6,584 bases of DNA. It comes from an uncultured Alphaproteobacteria bacterium (lineage in GTDB: Bacteria > Pseudomonadota > Alphaproteobacteria > Bin95). The translations under genes were made by a program, and so were the position numbers. Shown one piece after another: positions 1-6,146 of the stretch. The number at the start of each line of letters is the position of its first letter. The stretch's first letter is position 1. The stretch lies in NCBI GenBank assembly GCA_913060845.1, contig CAJXVF010000138.1:1-6584 (forward strand), given 5' to 3'. A model generated the notes under the pieces. That model made no database searches and was not told the origin of the DNA. It saw only the letters and a list, made by a program, of their open reading frames with translations.

Positions 1-225
1 CGAGTTGAGCCAAATGTTCTGATGACGGACAGGCCAGAAGCCTGGGTCGCCTATGCCCATCGTGGCAAGCGGGTGAATACGCTCTATGCGCTGGCCTGCG
101 TCCGCTACGCAGCAACGGATGGCAATCAACCTGTCCAGGACGCTGCAAAGCGCAATGGCTTCGATAGCGCTCCGTTCCCCAGCCGCGACACGGCGCTAGC
201 GCACATCGTGGAGTTAGGCGGTTAA
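1..225 (+). CDS. 3' end of an unidentified protein (partial, start lies upstream of the window)
   Basis: Frame 1 is open from the first base to a TAA at 223-225, giving about 74 residues. An ATG at 22 is possible, but nothing like a ribosome binding site precedes it and the frame stays open to the window edge, so this is more likely the C-terminal part of a longer protein. Codon third positions are biased to G/C as in the neighbouring genes, which supports real coding. The visible part contains an Arg/Ala-rich helix-like stretch (GKRVNTLYALACVRYAA) and ends FPSRDTALAHIVELGG. That ending is faintly reminiscent of the C-terminus of small STAS/SpoIIAA-like proteins, but the resemblance is too weak for a name. 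No membrane segment or metal motif is visible. The gene converges on the carbamoylase gene and overlaps its last 12 bases. Confidence 0.5.
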   Translation, partial: RVEPNVLMTDRPEAWVAYAHRGKRVNTLYALACVRYAATDGNQPVQDAAKRNGFDSAPFPSRDTALAHIVELGG

Positions 226-1485
226 GCCAGCCGCTAGCAGCTTTGTTGCATCGATGAAGTCTGGGATTTCCATAGCCTCGTCAGGATTATGGCTGCCGTG
301 CTCATTGCGGATGAACAGCATGGCTGTCGGCACGCCCGCGTCTGCGAAGGCGGCTGAATCATGGCTAGCACCGCTTGGAATATCCATAGCGCGGACATTC
401 ATGCCTGCTGCGGCTTTCCGGTAGGTCTCAACCAATCCCTGATCCATGAACCCGGGCGCTGCGCGCGTCATGGCGCCAAGCTCAAACTTGACACCGCGCC
501 TTGCTCCGATCTCAGCGGCAATAGCCGGAACGCGGGCTTCCATCTTCAGCAGGTAGGCTGGGTCCACACTGCGGAAATCGAGGGAGAATTTGACGTTCCC
601 TGAAATCACCGTCATCGCATGTCGCTCGATGTCCGTCTGGAACATGCCGATGGTGCAGGCGAAATCGTCGCCGGAAGCCTCGGCCTTGTCCCATTCAGCA
701 TCCATCGCCTGCACGAACTCCGTCGCAGCGACAACGGCATCCTGCCGGACACGACGGGGCGCGCCACCGCAATGCGCGTATTCGCCAATACAATGGGCGT
801 TCGGAAAGCGACGATTGCCGCGAATGCCAGTGACGACGCCGACAGGAAAGCCTTCCTCCACCAACACCGGCCCTTGCTCGATATGCGGTTCCAGGAAGGC
901 GCCGATGCGCGTTCTGTCCAGATATGGGGCTGTGTCGCGAAGCTTGTCAGGATCACCGCCGCACTCGGCCATGTGTTCCGCAAGGCTCCGGCCATTGTCA
1001 GCGCGTGTTGCGGTATCCAATGCGCCATCGGGTAGGGTGCCCAGCGCTGACCTACTGCCGATATAGGAGGTGCCGAACCAACAGGATTCCTCTGCGCGAA
1101 CACCCATCACACGGATATCATGCTTCGGCTGGTGGCCAAGTTGTTGCAACGCACGGATCGCCGTTAAGCCAGATACGACGCCCGCTGCGCCATCAAAATT
1201 GCCGCCTTGGGGGACTGAATCTAAGTGCGATCCAACCATCCGCACTGGGGCGCTTCGGTCTTGGCCGGGCTGTGTCATATAGGTGTTGGCGGCTGGGTCC
1301 TGGTCTATCTCCAGGCCAAGCTCTCGCGCAATTTCCGCCATTAAGGCATGGGCAGCCTGCTCGCCTTCGCCGTAGCTGGCGCGGGTAACGCCGCGCACAT
1401 CAACGCTGCAAGCGTGGAGCCGGTCAAACACGTCTGCCGCGAAGTCCGTTTGGGCAGCGACAGCGGCGGCGAGTTCTGGCGTCAT
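214..1485 (-). CDS. Zn-dependent hydrolase, hydantoinase/carbamoylase family (M20 amidohydrolase)
   Basis: A 423-residue protein of the M20 amidohydrolase group that includes N-carbamoyl-L-amino-acid hydrolase, beta-ureidopropionase and allantoate amidohydrolase. These are cytosolic di-metal enzymes that hydrolyse N-carbamoyl compounds to ammonia, CO2 and an amine or amino acid. The expected metal ligands are present: His87 in GSHLDS, Asp98 in NFDGAAGV, the Glu132-Glu133 pair, His201 in EPHIEQGP and His399 in GSHNPDE. Length is normal for the family (about 410-430). The usual lid-domain motif HAGTTPM reads HCGGAPR (near 238-244), and the usual NVIP reads TVIS (near 292-295), so the substrate may differ from the classic members. 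The ATG at 1485 lies 9 bases after the upstream amidase stop. The Shine-Dalgarno TAGGA (1493-1497) includes that stop codon, with 7-base spacing. This is the last gene of the minus-strand run. The family call is firm; the substrate is unknown. Confidence 0.92.
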   Translation of the reverse strand: MTPELAAAVAAQTDFAADVFDRLHACSVDVRGVTRASYGEGEQAAHALMAEIARELGLEIDQDPAANTYMTQPGQDRSAPVRMVGSHLDSVPQGGNFDGAAGVVSGLTAIRALQQLGHQPKHDIRVMGVRAEESCWFGTSYIGSRSALGTLPDGALDTATRADNGRSLAEHMAECGGDPDKLRDTAPYLDRTRIGAFLEPHIEQGPVLVEEGFPVGVVTGIRGNRRFPNAHCIGEYAHCGGAPRRVRQDAVVAATEFVQAMDAEWDKAEASGDDFACTIGMFQTDIERHAMTVISGNVKFSLDFRSVDPAYLLKMEARVPAIAAEIGARRGVKFELGAMTRAAPGFMDQGLVETYRKAAAGMNVRAMDIPSGASHDSAAFADAGVPTAMLFIRNEHGSHNPDEAMEIPDFIDATKLLAAGLTA

Positions 1486-1494
1486 GGTGATGTC

Positions 1495-2769
1495 CTATTG
1501 GGTGAGCAGCGGGCGGAGCCAATCGGCGGCAGCGATAGCACTTGCGTCGCCACCAAGCGGGCCGATGATCTGAATGCCGACGGGCAGGCCAAGCGGCCCT
1601 GTCAGCCCTGGGACGGTGACACAGGGCGTGCCGGTAAAGGTCCAGATGCGGTTGAATTCTGGTGCGCCTGTGAAGTCCAATCCTTCAGGGGCTTCGCCAG
1701 TCGCGGATGGTGTCAGCAGCACATCCACATCGGCGAAGGCGGTTTTCAGGCCATGGCGACAGCTGGACCGAATTTTCAGGGCTTTGGCATAGCTTTCGGG
1801 TGAGCAGTCCGCCCCCCGCTCCAGAACGGCTTGGAGGGCAGGCGACAGTTGATCCCACCAGGCTGTGCGTTCATGGGCCAGCATCCGCCAAGCCTCATAC
1901 GTCATCACAACGTCATGGGCGTCCAACGCTTCGGCGAAGGGCGGTGGCAATTCCACATCAGTTACCGTCGCACCGGCGGCAGTGCATGCAGCGGCAGCGG
2001 ATTCGAGTGCCGCTGCACTGGCATGCTCAACACTGGCCCAGGCCTTAGTGCGGGCGATGCCGAACCGGGGCGGAGACGCGGCTGGCATAGTGGCCGCTAT
2101 CGGACGGCCAGCCATGGCTTGCACAAATGCATCTGCGTCTGCTGCCGTATTGGCCATAGCGCCAATCACATCCAAGCTTTCGGCCAGCATTTTCAGCCCG
2201 CCGCGCGGCACAGCACCCCAGCTTGGCTTGTACCCGATGACGCCACAGAACGATGCAGGGCGGATGATCGACCCCGATGTTTGTGTCCCGATAGCAAGCG
2301 GCACATGGCCGTCTGAAACCACTGCCGCTGACCCGGAAGATGACCCGCCTGGCGTGTGGGCGAGGTTATGGGGGTTCCGTGTGGCTCCCGGATGGCGCAT
2401 GGCGAATTCGGTCGACACGGTTTTACCCAGCACGACCATGCCAGCTTCCCGAAGCAAAGCCACACATGCAGCGTCTGCGGCGGGTTGCTTGCCTTCATGA
2501 ATGGGCGAGCCATAGCCTGTCGGCAGATCGCCTGTATCAATGACGTCTTTAACGCCAACCGGAACGCCGTGCAGCGGGCTGCGCGGCGCTTCGGCATCGC
2601 GTTTTGCCGCTTCCGCCAGTGCTTTTTCCGGCTGAATGGTTTTCCATGCCCGGACATCGCCATCCCGCGCTTCTATCCGGGTAAGGGCGGCTTCGACAGC
2701 GGCGACGGCGGTGGTTTCGCCTTGAGCAATGCTAGCCGCGAGGGCCAGAGCGTCCTTTAAATTGGGCAT
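1495..2769 (-). CDS. Amidase-signature family hydrolase (amidase 2 of a tandem pair)
   Basis: A 424-residue amidase-signature protein, a family of cytosolic hydrolases of carboxamides, ureides and related C-N bonds. The Ser-cisSer-Lys triad is readable: Lys74 in GVPVGVKD, Ser143 in PGGSSSGSAA and nucleophile Ser167 in GTQTSGSIIRPAS. The 24-residue spacing between the serines matches the family. The oxyanion-loop motif normally reads T-G-G-S; here it is T-S-G-S, whereas the neighbouring paralogue keeps T-G-G-S. The C-terminus has the usual RIWTFTGTPCVTVPG and LPVGIQIIGP elements, so the protein is full length. The ATG at 2769 has an AAGGA (2780-2784) about 10 bases upstream, which overlaps the stop of the preceding amidase gene. 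It resembles that amidase along its whole length, so the pair probably arose by duplication followed by divergence. Candidate relatives include AtzE-, AtzF- and ureidomalonase-type enzymes, but nothing in the sequence selects one. Confidence 0.92.
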   Translation of the reverse strand: MPNLKDALALAASIAQGETTAVAAVEAALTRIEARDGDVRAWKTIQPEKALAEAAKRDAEAPRSPLHGVPVGVKDVIDTGDLPTGYGSPIHEGKQPAADAACVALLREAGMVVLGKTVSTEFAMRHPGATRNPHNLAHTPGGSSSGSAAVVSDGHVPLAIGTQTSGSIIRPASFCGVIGYKPSWGAVPRGGLKMLAESLDVIGAMANTAADADAFVQAMAGRPIAATMPAASPPRFGIARTKAWASVEHASAAALESAAAACTAAGATVTDVELPPPFAEALDAHDVVMTYEAWRMLAHERTAWWDQLSPALQAVLERGADCSPESYAKALKIRSSCRHGLKTAFADVDVLLTPSATGEAPEGLDFTGAPEFNRIWTFTGTPCVTVPGLTGPLGLPVGIQIIGPLGGDASAIAAADWLRPLLTQ

Positions 2770-2782
2770 GGAAGTTAGGTCC

Positions 2783-4087
2783 TTACTTCTTCGTCAGCGC
2801 CTTGTGCAGCCAGGCGGCGTGGGCAAGCGTTTCGGCGGCGCGACCTGGCGGTCCGATCACCTGCATACCAATCGGCATTGCAGCTGCACCAGTCATTCCG
2901 GGTGCGTTCACAACCGGCGCGCCAACCATGGTCCATATCTGGTTACAGATGGGGGAGCCCGTGTCGCTTGGGTTTTCGGGTGCAACACCGGGTGCTGCAG
3001 GCGTGATGATCGCGCCAATCTGGCTGAACACCTGCCACATGGCAGCACGGCACACTGCCTGTACGTTGCGCGCCCAGTCGTAGCGTTCGCGCGTCGTGTC
3101 ATACCCAGCAGCGACATAATCCTTCAGCGCGCAGCTCACATCCTCACCCCGAAATCGGAGTTCGAAGGCGAGACTGCGGCAAGCTTCGTAGTTTTGAATA
3201 ACGCCTTGGGCTTCTAGCGCTTCGCGGAAGGCGGGCGGTAGGTCAATGTCGATAACGCTCGCACCAGCTTCGCGGGCTTTATCGGCGGCGAGGCGGCCTG
3301 CTTTATGCGCATCACTGCTCATCTTGTCCCAGGCGGGCGTGCGGCAGAAAGCGAAGCGGGGCCGGGTGAGCGTATCATCCAGATCAACAGCTTCTACGCC
3401 TTCAAGCACGGCAGCGAACGCTGCGGCGTCCGCAACATTGCGGGCGAATACGCCGACAGTATCCAGGCTTTCGGAAACGCTTTTGACACCTGCCCGCGGG
3501 ATGCGACCGAATGTGGGCTTAAAGCCAACAGCACCGCAATATGAAGCTGGACGGATCACGGAGCCGCCAGTTTGTGTACCAATTGCGAGAGGTGCCTGGA
3601 AATCTGCCACCGCTGCAGCGGATCCGGATGATGAGCCGCCGGGCGAGTATTTTGGATTCAAAGGATTGCGGGTTTTACCAGCGGACCGCAGTGCAAATTC
3701 CGTTGTTACGGTTTTGCCAAGCGGGACCATGCCTGCGTCCCGGGCGAGCGCTGCGCAAGCGGCGTCTGCCATAGCAGGGCCTGAAGCCTCGTAGATGGAG
3801 GAGCCCATGCGGGTTGGCAGGCCTGCGACATCGATGATGTCCTTGACGCCAAATGGCACGCCGTGGAGCGGGCCGCGGGCGTCTTCAGCATCCCGGGCTT
3901 TGGCTTCCTCTAATGCTCGGGCAAGGTCGCCGTCTGCGTTGTCTGTCGCCCAGGCAGAAACGGCGTCGTCGCGGTCTTCGCGGCGGGCAGCAAGCGCCTC
4001 CACCAGCGCGACGGATGTAAGCGTGCCCGCTTGTATTGCGCGTGCTGCTTCCAGCGCGCCCAGCCGGGTCGGATCGTCAATGCTCAT
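2783..4087 (-). CDS. Amidase-signature family hydrolase (amidase 1 of a tandem pair)
   Basis: A 434-residue amidase-signature enzyme. The catalytic triad is Lys82 in GVPFGVKDIID, cis-Ser Ser152 in PGGSSSGSAAAVA and nucleophile Ser176 in GTQTGGSVIRPAS. The serines are 24 residues apart and Lys to cis-Ser is 70, both normal. The C-terminal family elements (QIWTMVGAPVVNAPG, MPIGMQVIGPPG) are intact. An in-frame TGA lies only one codon before the ATG at 4087, so no upstream start is possible. Its Shine-Dalgarno is weak (only a distant CGGAA), unlike the other genes of the run. It follows a 175-base gap with a stem-loop, so its expression may be set separately from the hotdog genes. It is followed after 13 bases by its paralogue. 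By eye about half the residues match in the N-terminal catalytic half. The natural substrate cannot be deduced; a linear amide or ureide is an inference from the adjacent carbamoylase-type gene. Confidence 0.92.
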   Translation of the reverse strand: MSIDDPTRLGALEAARAIQAGTLTSVALVEALAARREDRDDAVSAWATDNADGDLARALEEAKARDAEDARGPLHGVPFGVKDIIDVAGLPTRMGSSIYEASGPAMADAACAALARDAGMVPLGKTVTTEFALRSAGKTRNPLNPKYSPGGSSSGSAAAVADFQAPLAIGTQTGGSVIRPASYCGAVGFKPTFGRIPRAGVKSVSESLDTVGVFARNVADAAAFAAVLEGVEAVDLDDTLTRPRFAFCRTPAWDKMSSDAHKAGRLAADKAREAGASVIDIDLPPAFREALEAQGVIQNYEACRSLAFELRFRGEDVSCALKDYVAAGYDTTRERYDWARNVQAVCRAAMWQVFSQIGAIITPAAPGVAPENPSDTGSPICNQIWTMVGAPVVNAPGMTGAAAMPIGMQVIGPPGRAAETLAHAAWLHKALTKK

Positions 4088-4210
4088 GGTTCAGGGTATT
4101 CCGTTGAAATGCCGCGCCAACCCGCACATTACCGCCTATTCCAGCATCTCGCCAGCGTCGTATTCGGGACATGCAGAAGCGCATAGATTATCCAGGCCAT
4201 AAGGTCGCCA

Positions 4211-4255
4211 CGCCCACGGACGCTCATCGGTTCGACCGACGTGCGTCCGTGGGCG
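4211..4255 (-). other. Strong stem-loop between hotdog and amidase genes (candidate attenuator, terminator or mRNA-stability element)
   Basis: A perfect 13-base inverted repeat (CGCCCACGGACGC at 4211-4223, its complement at 4243-4255; 11 of 13 pairs are G-C). It encloses a second 5-base stem (TCGGT 4227-4231, ACCGA 4235-4239) with a 3-base loop, separated from the outer stem by a 3x3 internal loop. In the minus-strand transcript it begins 7 bases after the stop codon of the MaoC-like hydratase gene. No T-tract follows on the minus strand, so a classic intrinsic terminator is doubtful. Partial termination, protection of the upstream mRNA from 3' exonucleases, or a processing site are all plausible. 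Confidence 0.7.
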
Positions 4256-4262
4256 ATTGGCA

Positions 4263-4718
4263 TCAGCCAGGGATCGTATCCCGGAATTCAGCCAGCGCTT
4301 GTCCCGTTGCGACTGGCTCACCGTCTTGGTTCTTTACCACCACGTCGAACTGTGCCCAGTTGCCGCCATCGGTCAGGTTCTTCCGGCTGATCGTCGCCTC
4401 GGGCATGATCGTGTCACCCAGTTTGACTGGCTTGATCCAACGTGTTTCGAGCCGCCGGTGATAGCCGCCTCGAGGCACGAGCCAGTCGGTCAGGGTCCGG
4501 GTGATGAGCGAGAAATTCTGCATTCCGTGCATGATCACGGTGCCGAATTGCGTACCGCCAAAATCATTCTTCTGCATCCAGTCTGGATCGAAATGGAGCG
4601 GGTTATAATCAAGTGATGCGTCGCCGAAATCCTGGATGGTCTCGGTGGTGACCGTGAAGGATCGGCCGTTGATGACTTCGCCGACGGCGATCTTGTCGAA
4701 TTCTGCTTGCGCGGACAT
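4263..4718 (-). CDS. MaoC-like (R)-specific hydratase/dehydratase, hotdog fold
   Basis: A 151-residue single-hotdog protein of the MaoC/hydratase-2 family, which adds water to or removes it from enoyl/3-hydroxyacyl thioesters, usually CoA esters. The hydratase-2 motif is seen as LDYNPLHFD with catalytic Asp37 and His42, spaced five apart as in the family. The glycine normally before the Asp is replaced by Leu. A second conserved element, FGTVIMHGM, is at 58-66. The frame is open to 4769, but the ATG at 4718 is chosen: a near-perfect Shine-Dalgarno (AAGGAGGAG, 4726-4734) lies 9 bases upstream, and the longer version would overlap the upstream gene. The SD includes the stop codon of the upstream hotdog gene, so the two are very probably co-translated as partners. 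It is about the length of one HadB-type subunit. A strong stem-loop follows its stop. The substrate is unknown. Confidence 0.9.
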   Translation of the reverse strand: MSAQAEFDKIAVGEVINGRSFTVTTETIQDFGDASLDYNPLHFDPDWMQKNDFGGTQFGTVIMHGMQNFSLITRTLTDWLVPRGGYHRRLETRWIKPVKLGDTIMPEATISRKNLTDGGNWAQFDVVVKNQDGEPVATGQALAEFRDTIPG

Positions 4719-4725
4719 GTCTAGG

Positions 4726-4734
4726 CTCCTCCTT
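4726..4734 (-). promoter_or_regulatory. Ribosome binding site fixing the MaoC-like hydratase start
   Basis: AAGGAGGAG on the minus strand, 7 bases off the ATG at 4718 counted from its last base. Its first two A residues belong to the TAA stop (4733-4735) of the upstream hotdog gene. It is the strongest SD in the window and decides the start at 4718 over the longer open frame. Confidence 0.85.
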
Positions 4735-5212
4735 AAACCGGCCGAATGGTCTGGCCACGGCCAGTACACACGACCTGGCCATGCTGGTTGGTAAACAGAT
4801 TTTCGTGAACCGCGAAGAGCCGGTCCTTCTTGATGAACTTGTCGAGCGCCGTGCCGCGCATCTCAATCGTGTCACCGGGCCGGATTGGCACGTTATAGAA
4901 CCAGTTCTGCCCTGCGTTGATTGTGCCAGGTGACCGCATCCAGTCGCGGGATGTCGTGCAGGCGAACATCAGCAGAAGGTGTATCGATGGCGGCGCGACA
5001 ATGCCGCCATAGGCCGTGGACTTGGCGTAGGCCTCGTCGAAGTAGAGCGGATTGTCCTCGCCGACCTTGCGGGCAAAATCTTGAATGATCTGCTTGGTCA
5101 GCGTCACAGGACGCGTCTCTCGCAGATCGCCCGGCACGATCATGTCCCATGTCGCCCGATCGGATACCTCTTTCCAGAAGTCGGTTTCGAATTCCTCGCC
5201 CATCACGTTCAT
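4733..5212 (-). CDS. FAS1-like / MaoC N-terminal-type hotdog dehydratase subunit
   Basis: A 159-residue protein of the MaoC dehydratase-like N-terminal (FAS1-like dehydratase) family, hotdog fold. Residues 36-78 carry the family pattern: VTLTKQIIQDFARKVGEDNPLYFDE followed by YGGIVAPPSIH. At the position of the catalytic His of active hydratases there is Tyr57 (NPLY), as in HadA/HadC-type partner subunits of mycobacterial dehydratases. The inference is that this protein binds acyl chain or partner and works as a heterodimer with the adjacent catalytic hotdog protein. The frame extends to a TTG at 5251, but the ATG at 5212 is preceded at 9 bases by AAAAGGGAG (5222-5230), so the shorter form is chosen. 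Another ATG at 5203 is too far from that SD. It is the first gene of the minus-strand run and diverges from the IclR regulator gene. The family is sure; the acyl substrate is not. Confidence 0.88.
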   Translation of the reverse strand: MNVMGEEFETDFWKEVSDRATWDMIVPGDLRETRPVTLTKQIIQDFARKVGEDNPLYFDEAYAKSTAYGGIVAPPSIHLLLMFACTTSRDWMRSPGTINAGQNWFYNVPIRPGDTIEMRGTALDKFIKKDRLFAVHENLFTNQHGQVVCTGRGQTIRPV

Positions 5213-5221
5213 GATCGGTCG

Positions 5222-5230
5222 CTCCCTTTT
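5222..5230 (-). promoter_or_regulatory. Ribosome binding site fixing the first hotdog gene start
   Basis: AAAAGGGAG on the minus strand with 9-base spacing to the ATG at 5212. It lies inside the longer open frame that begins at the TTG at 5251, which argues that the extra 13 residues are not translated. Confidence 0.75.
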
Positions 5231-5238
5231 TGTAATAA

Positions 5239-5272
5239 GTTTGTTAGTCAAACATTCGTTGATTATTCAAAC
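5239..5272. promoter_or_regulatory. Candidate IclR-family operator: two 15-bp imperfect palindromes
   Basis: Site 1, GTTTGTTAGTCAAAC (5239-5253), has 5-base arms inverted around 5 bases. Site 2, GTTGATTATTCAAAC (5258-5272), matches site 1 at 12 of 15 positions. Their start-to-start distance is 19 bp, roughly two helical turns. The half-site TCAAAC appears in both, and once more inverted (GTTTGA) at 5348-5353. IclR-family proteins such as PcaU and PobR bind short repeated palindromes between their own gene and the divergent target operon, which is exactly this position. Binding is inferred, not shown. Confidence 0.45.
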
Positions 5273-5285
5273 AACATGCTATAAG
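5259..5285 (+). promoter_or_regulatory. Possible promoter of the IclR regulator gene
   Basis: TATAAG at 5280-5285 matches the sigma70 -10 consensus at five of six positions. TTGATT at 5259-5264 could be the -35, but the 15-base spacer is shorter than ideal. It overlaps operator-like site 2, so it would suit autorepression. It would leave a leader of roughly 80 bases. No comparably clear promoter was found for the divergent operon. Confidence 0.3.
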
Positions 5286-5362
5286 GTGCCGACCTTCCGG
5301 CCCGTCGTCAACCGAATTAGGCCGAGTTCGTCGGGACGCGTGCATTTGTTTGAAATGAAAAC

Positions 5363-5367
5363 AGGAG
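5363..5367 (+). promoter_or_regulatory. Ribosome binding site fixing the IclR regulator start
   Basis: AGGAG, 5 bases before the ATG at 5373. The alternative ATG at 5355 has no purine-rich SD. The open frame further upstream to 5085 runs antisense through the first hotdog gene and through the operator region. Confidence 0.75.
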
Positions 5368-5372
5368 ACCGT

Positions 5373-6146
5373 ATGCCTGCCTTAGAGCCATCCAACACCT
5401 ACGCGCAGAGTTTTGCGCGGGGTCTGGCAGTTATCATGACCTTCGACGAGGGGGCACGGTCTTTGACGCTGACGGAAGTTGCGGCGCGGACTGACCTGAC
5501 GCGTGCGACCGCACGACGCCTACTGCACACACTGGTCACGCTCGGCTACGCCGCTACGGACGGGAAGCACTTTTCCCTAACCCCCAAGATCCTCGACCTG
5601 GGTTTCGCCTACCTGTCCTCGTCTGAAATTTGGCGTTTCGCGGAGGAAGACCTGCAGGCCCTCGCCGCTGAGGTGAATGAAAGCACCTCAATCTCCGTAC
5701 TTGACGGCCACGACATCGTCTACGTTATGCGCGTGCCAACGAAGCACATTCTCAAGAGCGCCCTGAACGTGGGTAGCCGTGTTCCCGCCCACGCGATTTC
5801 CATGGGGCGGGTGCAATTGGCGGCGCTGCCCGAACGCGAACTTAGAAGCTATCTGGCCTCGGCCAGGCTCCAAGCGTTTACCCCCTGGACGATCACAGGA
5901 CCTGAGGAACTGCGCGTCGCTATCGACCGGGATCGCGCGCAAGGTTGGTCGGAGGTCTACCGCGAGCTGGAAGAAGGCATCTCCGGTCTAGCAGTGCCGA
6001 TCCATGCGGCCAGCGGACGCGTCATCGCCGCCGCGAATATTTCGGCGGCACCCGCCCGGATTCAGGAGCCAGGGATGCGAGATTATCTTCTAGAGAGGTT
6101 GCGGAGCACGGCGCACGCAATCGAAGAACGTCTGAGGACGGCTTAA
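5373..6146 (+). CDS. IclR-family transcriptional regulator, PcaR/PcaU/PobR-like subgroup
   Basis: A 257-residue IclR-family regulator, normal length. Residues 10-75 form the winged helix-turn-helix; the stretch YAQSFARGLAVIMTFDEG, then LTEVAARTDLTRATARRLL, then LGYAATDGKHFSLTPKILDLG follows the PcaR/PcaU/PobR pattern typical of regulators of aromatic-acid catabolism. Residues 85-252 form the IclR effector-binding domain, with LNVGSRVPAHAISMGRVQLA (132-151) and ELEEGISGLAVPIH (198-211) clearly recognisable. The start is set by AGGAG five bases before the ATG at 5373. The gene is divergent from the hotdog/amidase/carbamoylase run and shares a 160-base intergenic region with paired palindromes, so it probably controls that operon and itself. 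Members can activate or repress; the sequence does not tell which. The effector is likely a substrate or intermediate of the encoded pathway. The subgroup resemblance does not prove an aromatic effector. Confidence 0.92.
   Translation: MPALEPSNTYAQSFARGLAVIMTFDEGARSLTLTEVAARTDLTRATARRLLHTLVTLGYAATDGKHFSLTPKILDLGFAYLSSSEIWRFAEEDLQALAAEVNESTSISVLDGHDIVYVMRVPTKHILKSALNVGSRVPAHAISMGRVQLAALPERELRSYLASARLQAFTPWTITGPEELRVAIDRDRAQGWSEVYRELEEGISGLAVPIHAASGRVIAAANISAAPARIQEPGMRDYLLERLRSTAHAIEERLRTA

Noticed and set aside
1865..2500. 211-residue plus-strand open frame
   Set aside because: It lies wholly antisense to a clear amidase gene, shows no family motif, and is typical of mirror frames in GC-rich coding DNA.
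3246..3794. 182-residue plus-strand open frame
   Set aside because: It is antisense to the other amidase gene at the equivalent place, the same compositional artefact in both paralogues.
4187..4192. GATAAT on the minus strand as a -10 box for the amidase genes
   Set aside because: There is no acceptable -35 at 16-18 bases upstream, so it is a chance match in the gap.
4719..4769. Longer start for the MaoC-like hydratase at 4769
   Set aside because: It adds 17 non-conserved residues overlapping the upstream gene, while the ATG at 4718 has a near-perfect SD.
5213..5251. TTG start of the first hotdog protein at 5251
   Set aside because: The SD at 5222-5230 serves the ATG at 5212, and the extra residues contain the SD and part of the palindrome.
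5085..5372. Upstream extension of the IclR reading frame to 5085
   Set aside because: It runs antisense through the first hotdog gene and the regulatory region. The ATG at 5373 has a good SD and gives the usual family length.
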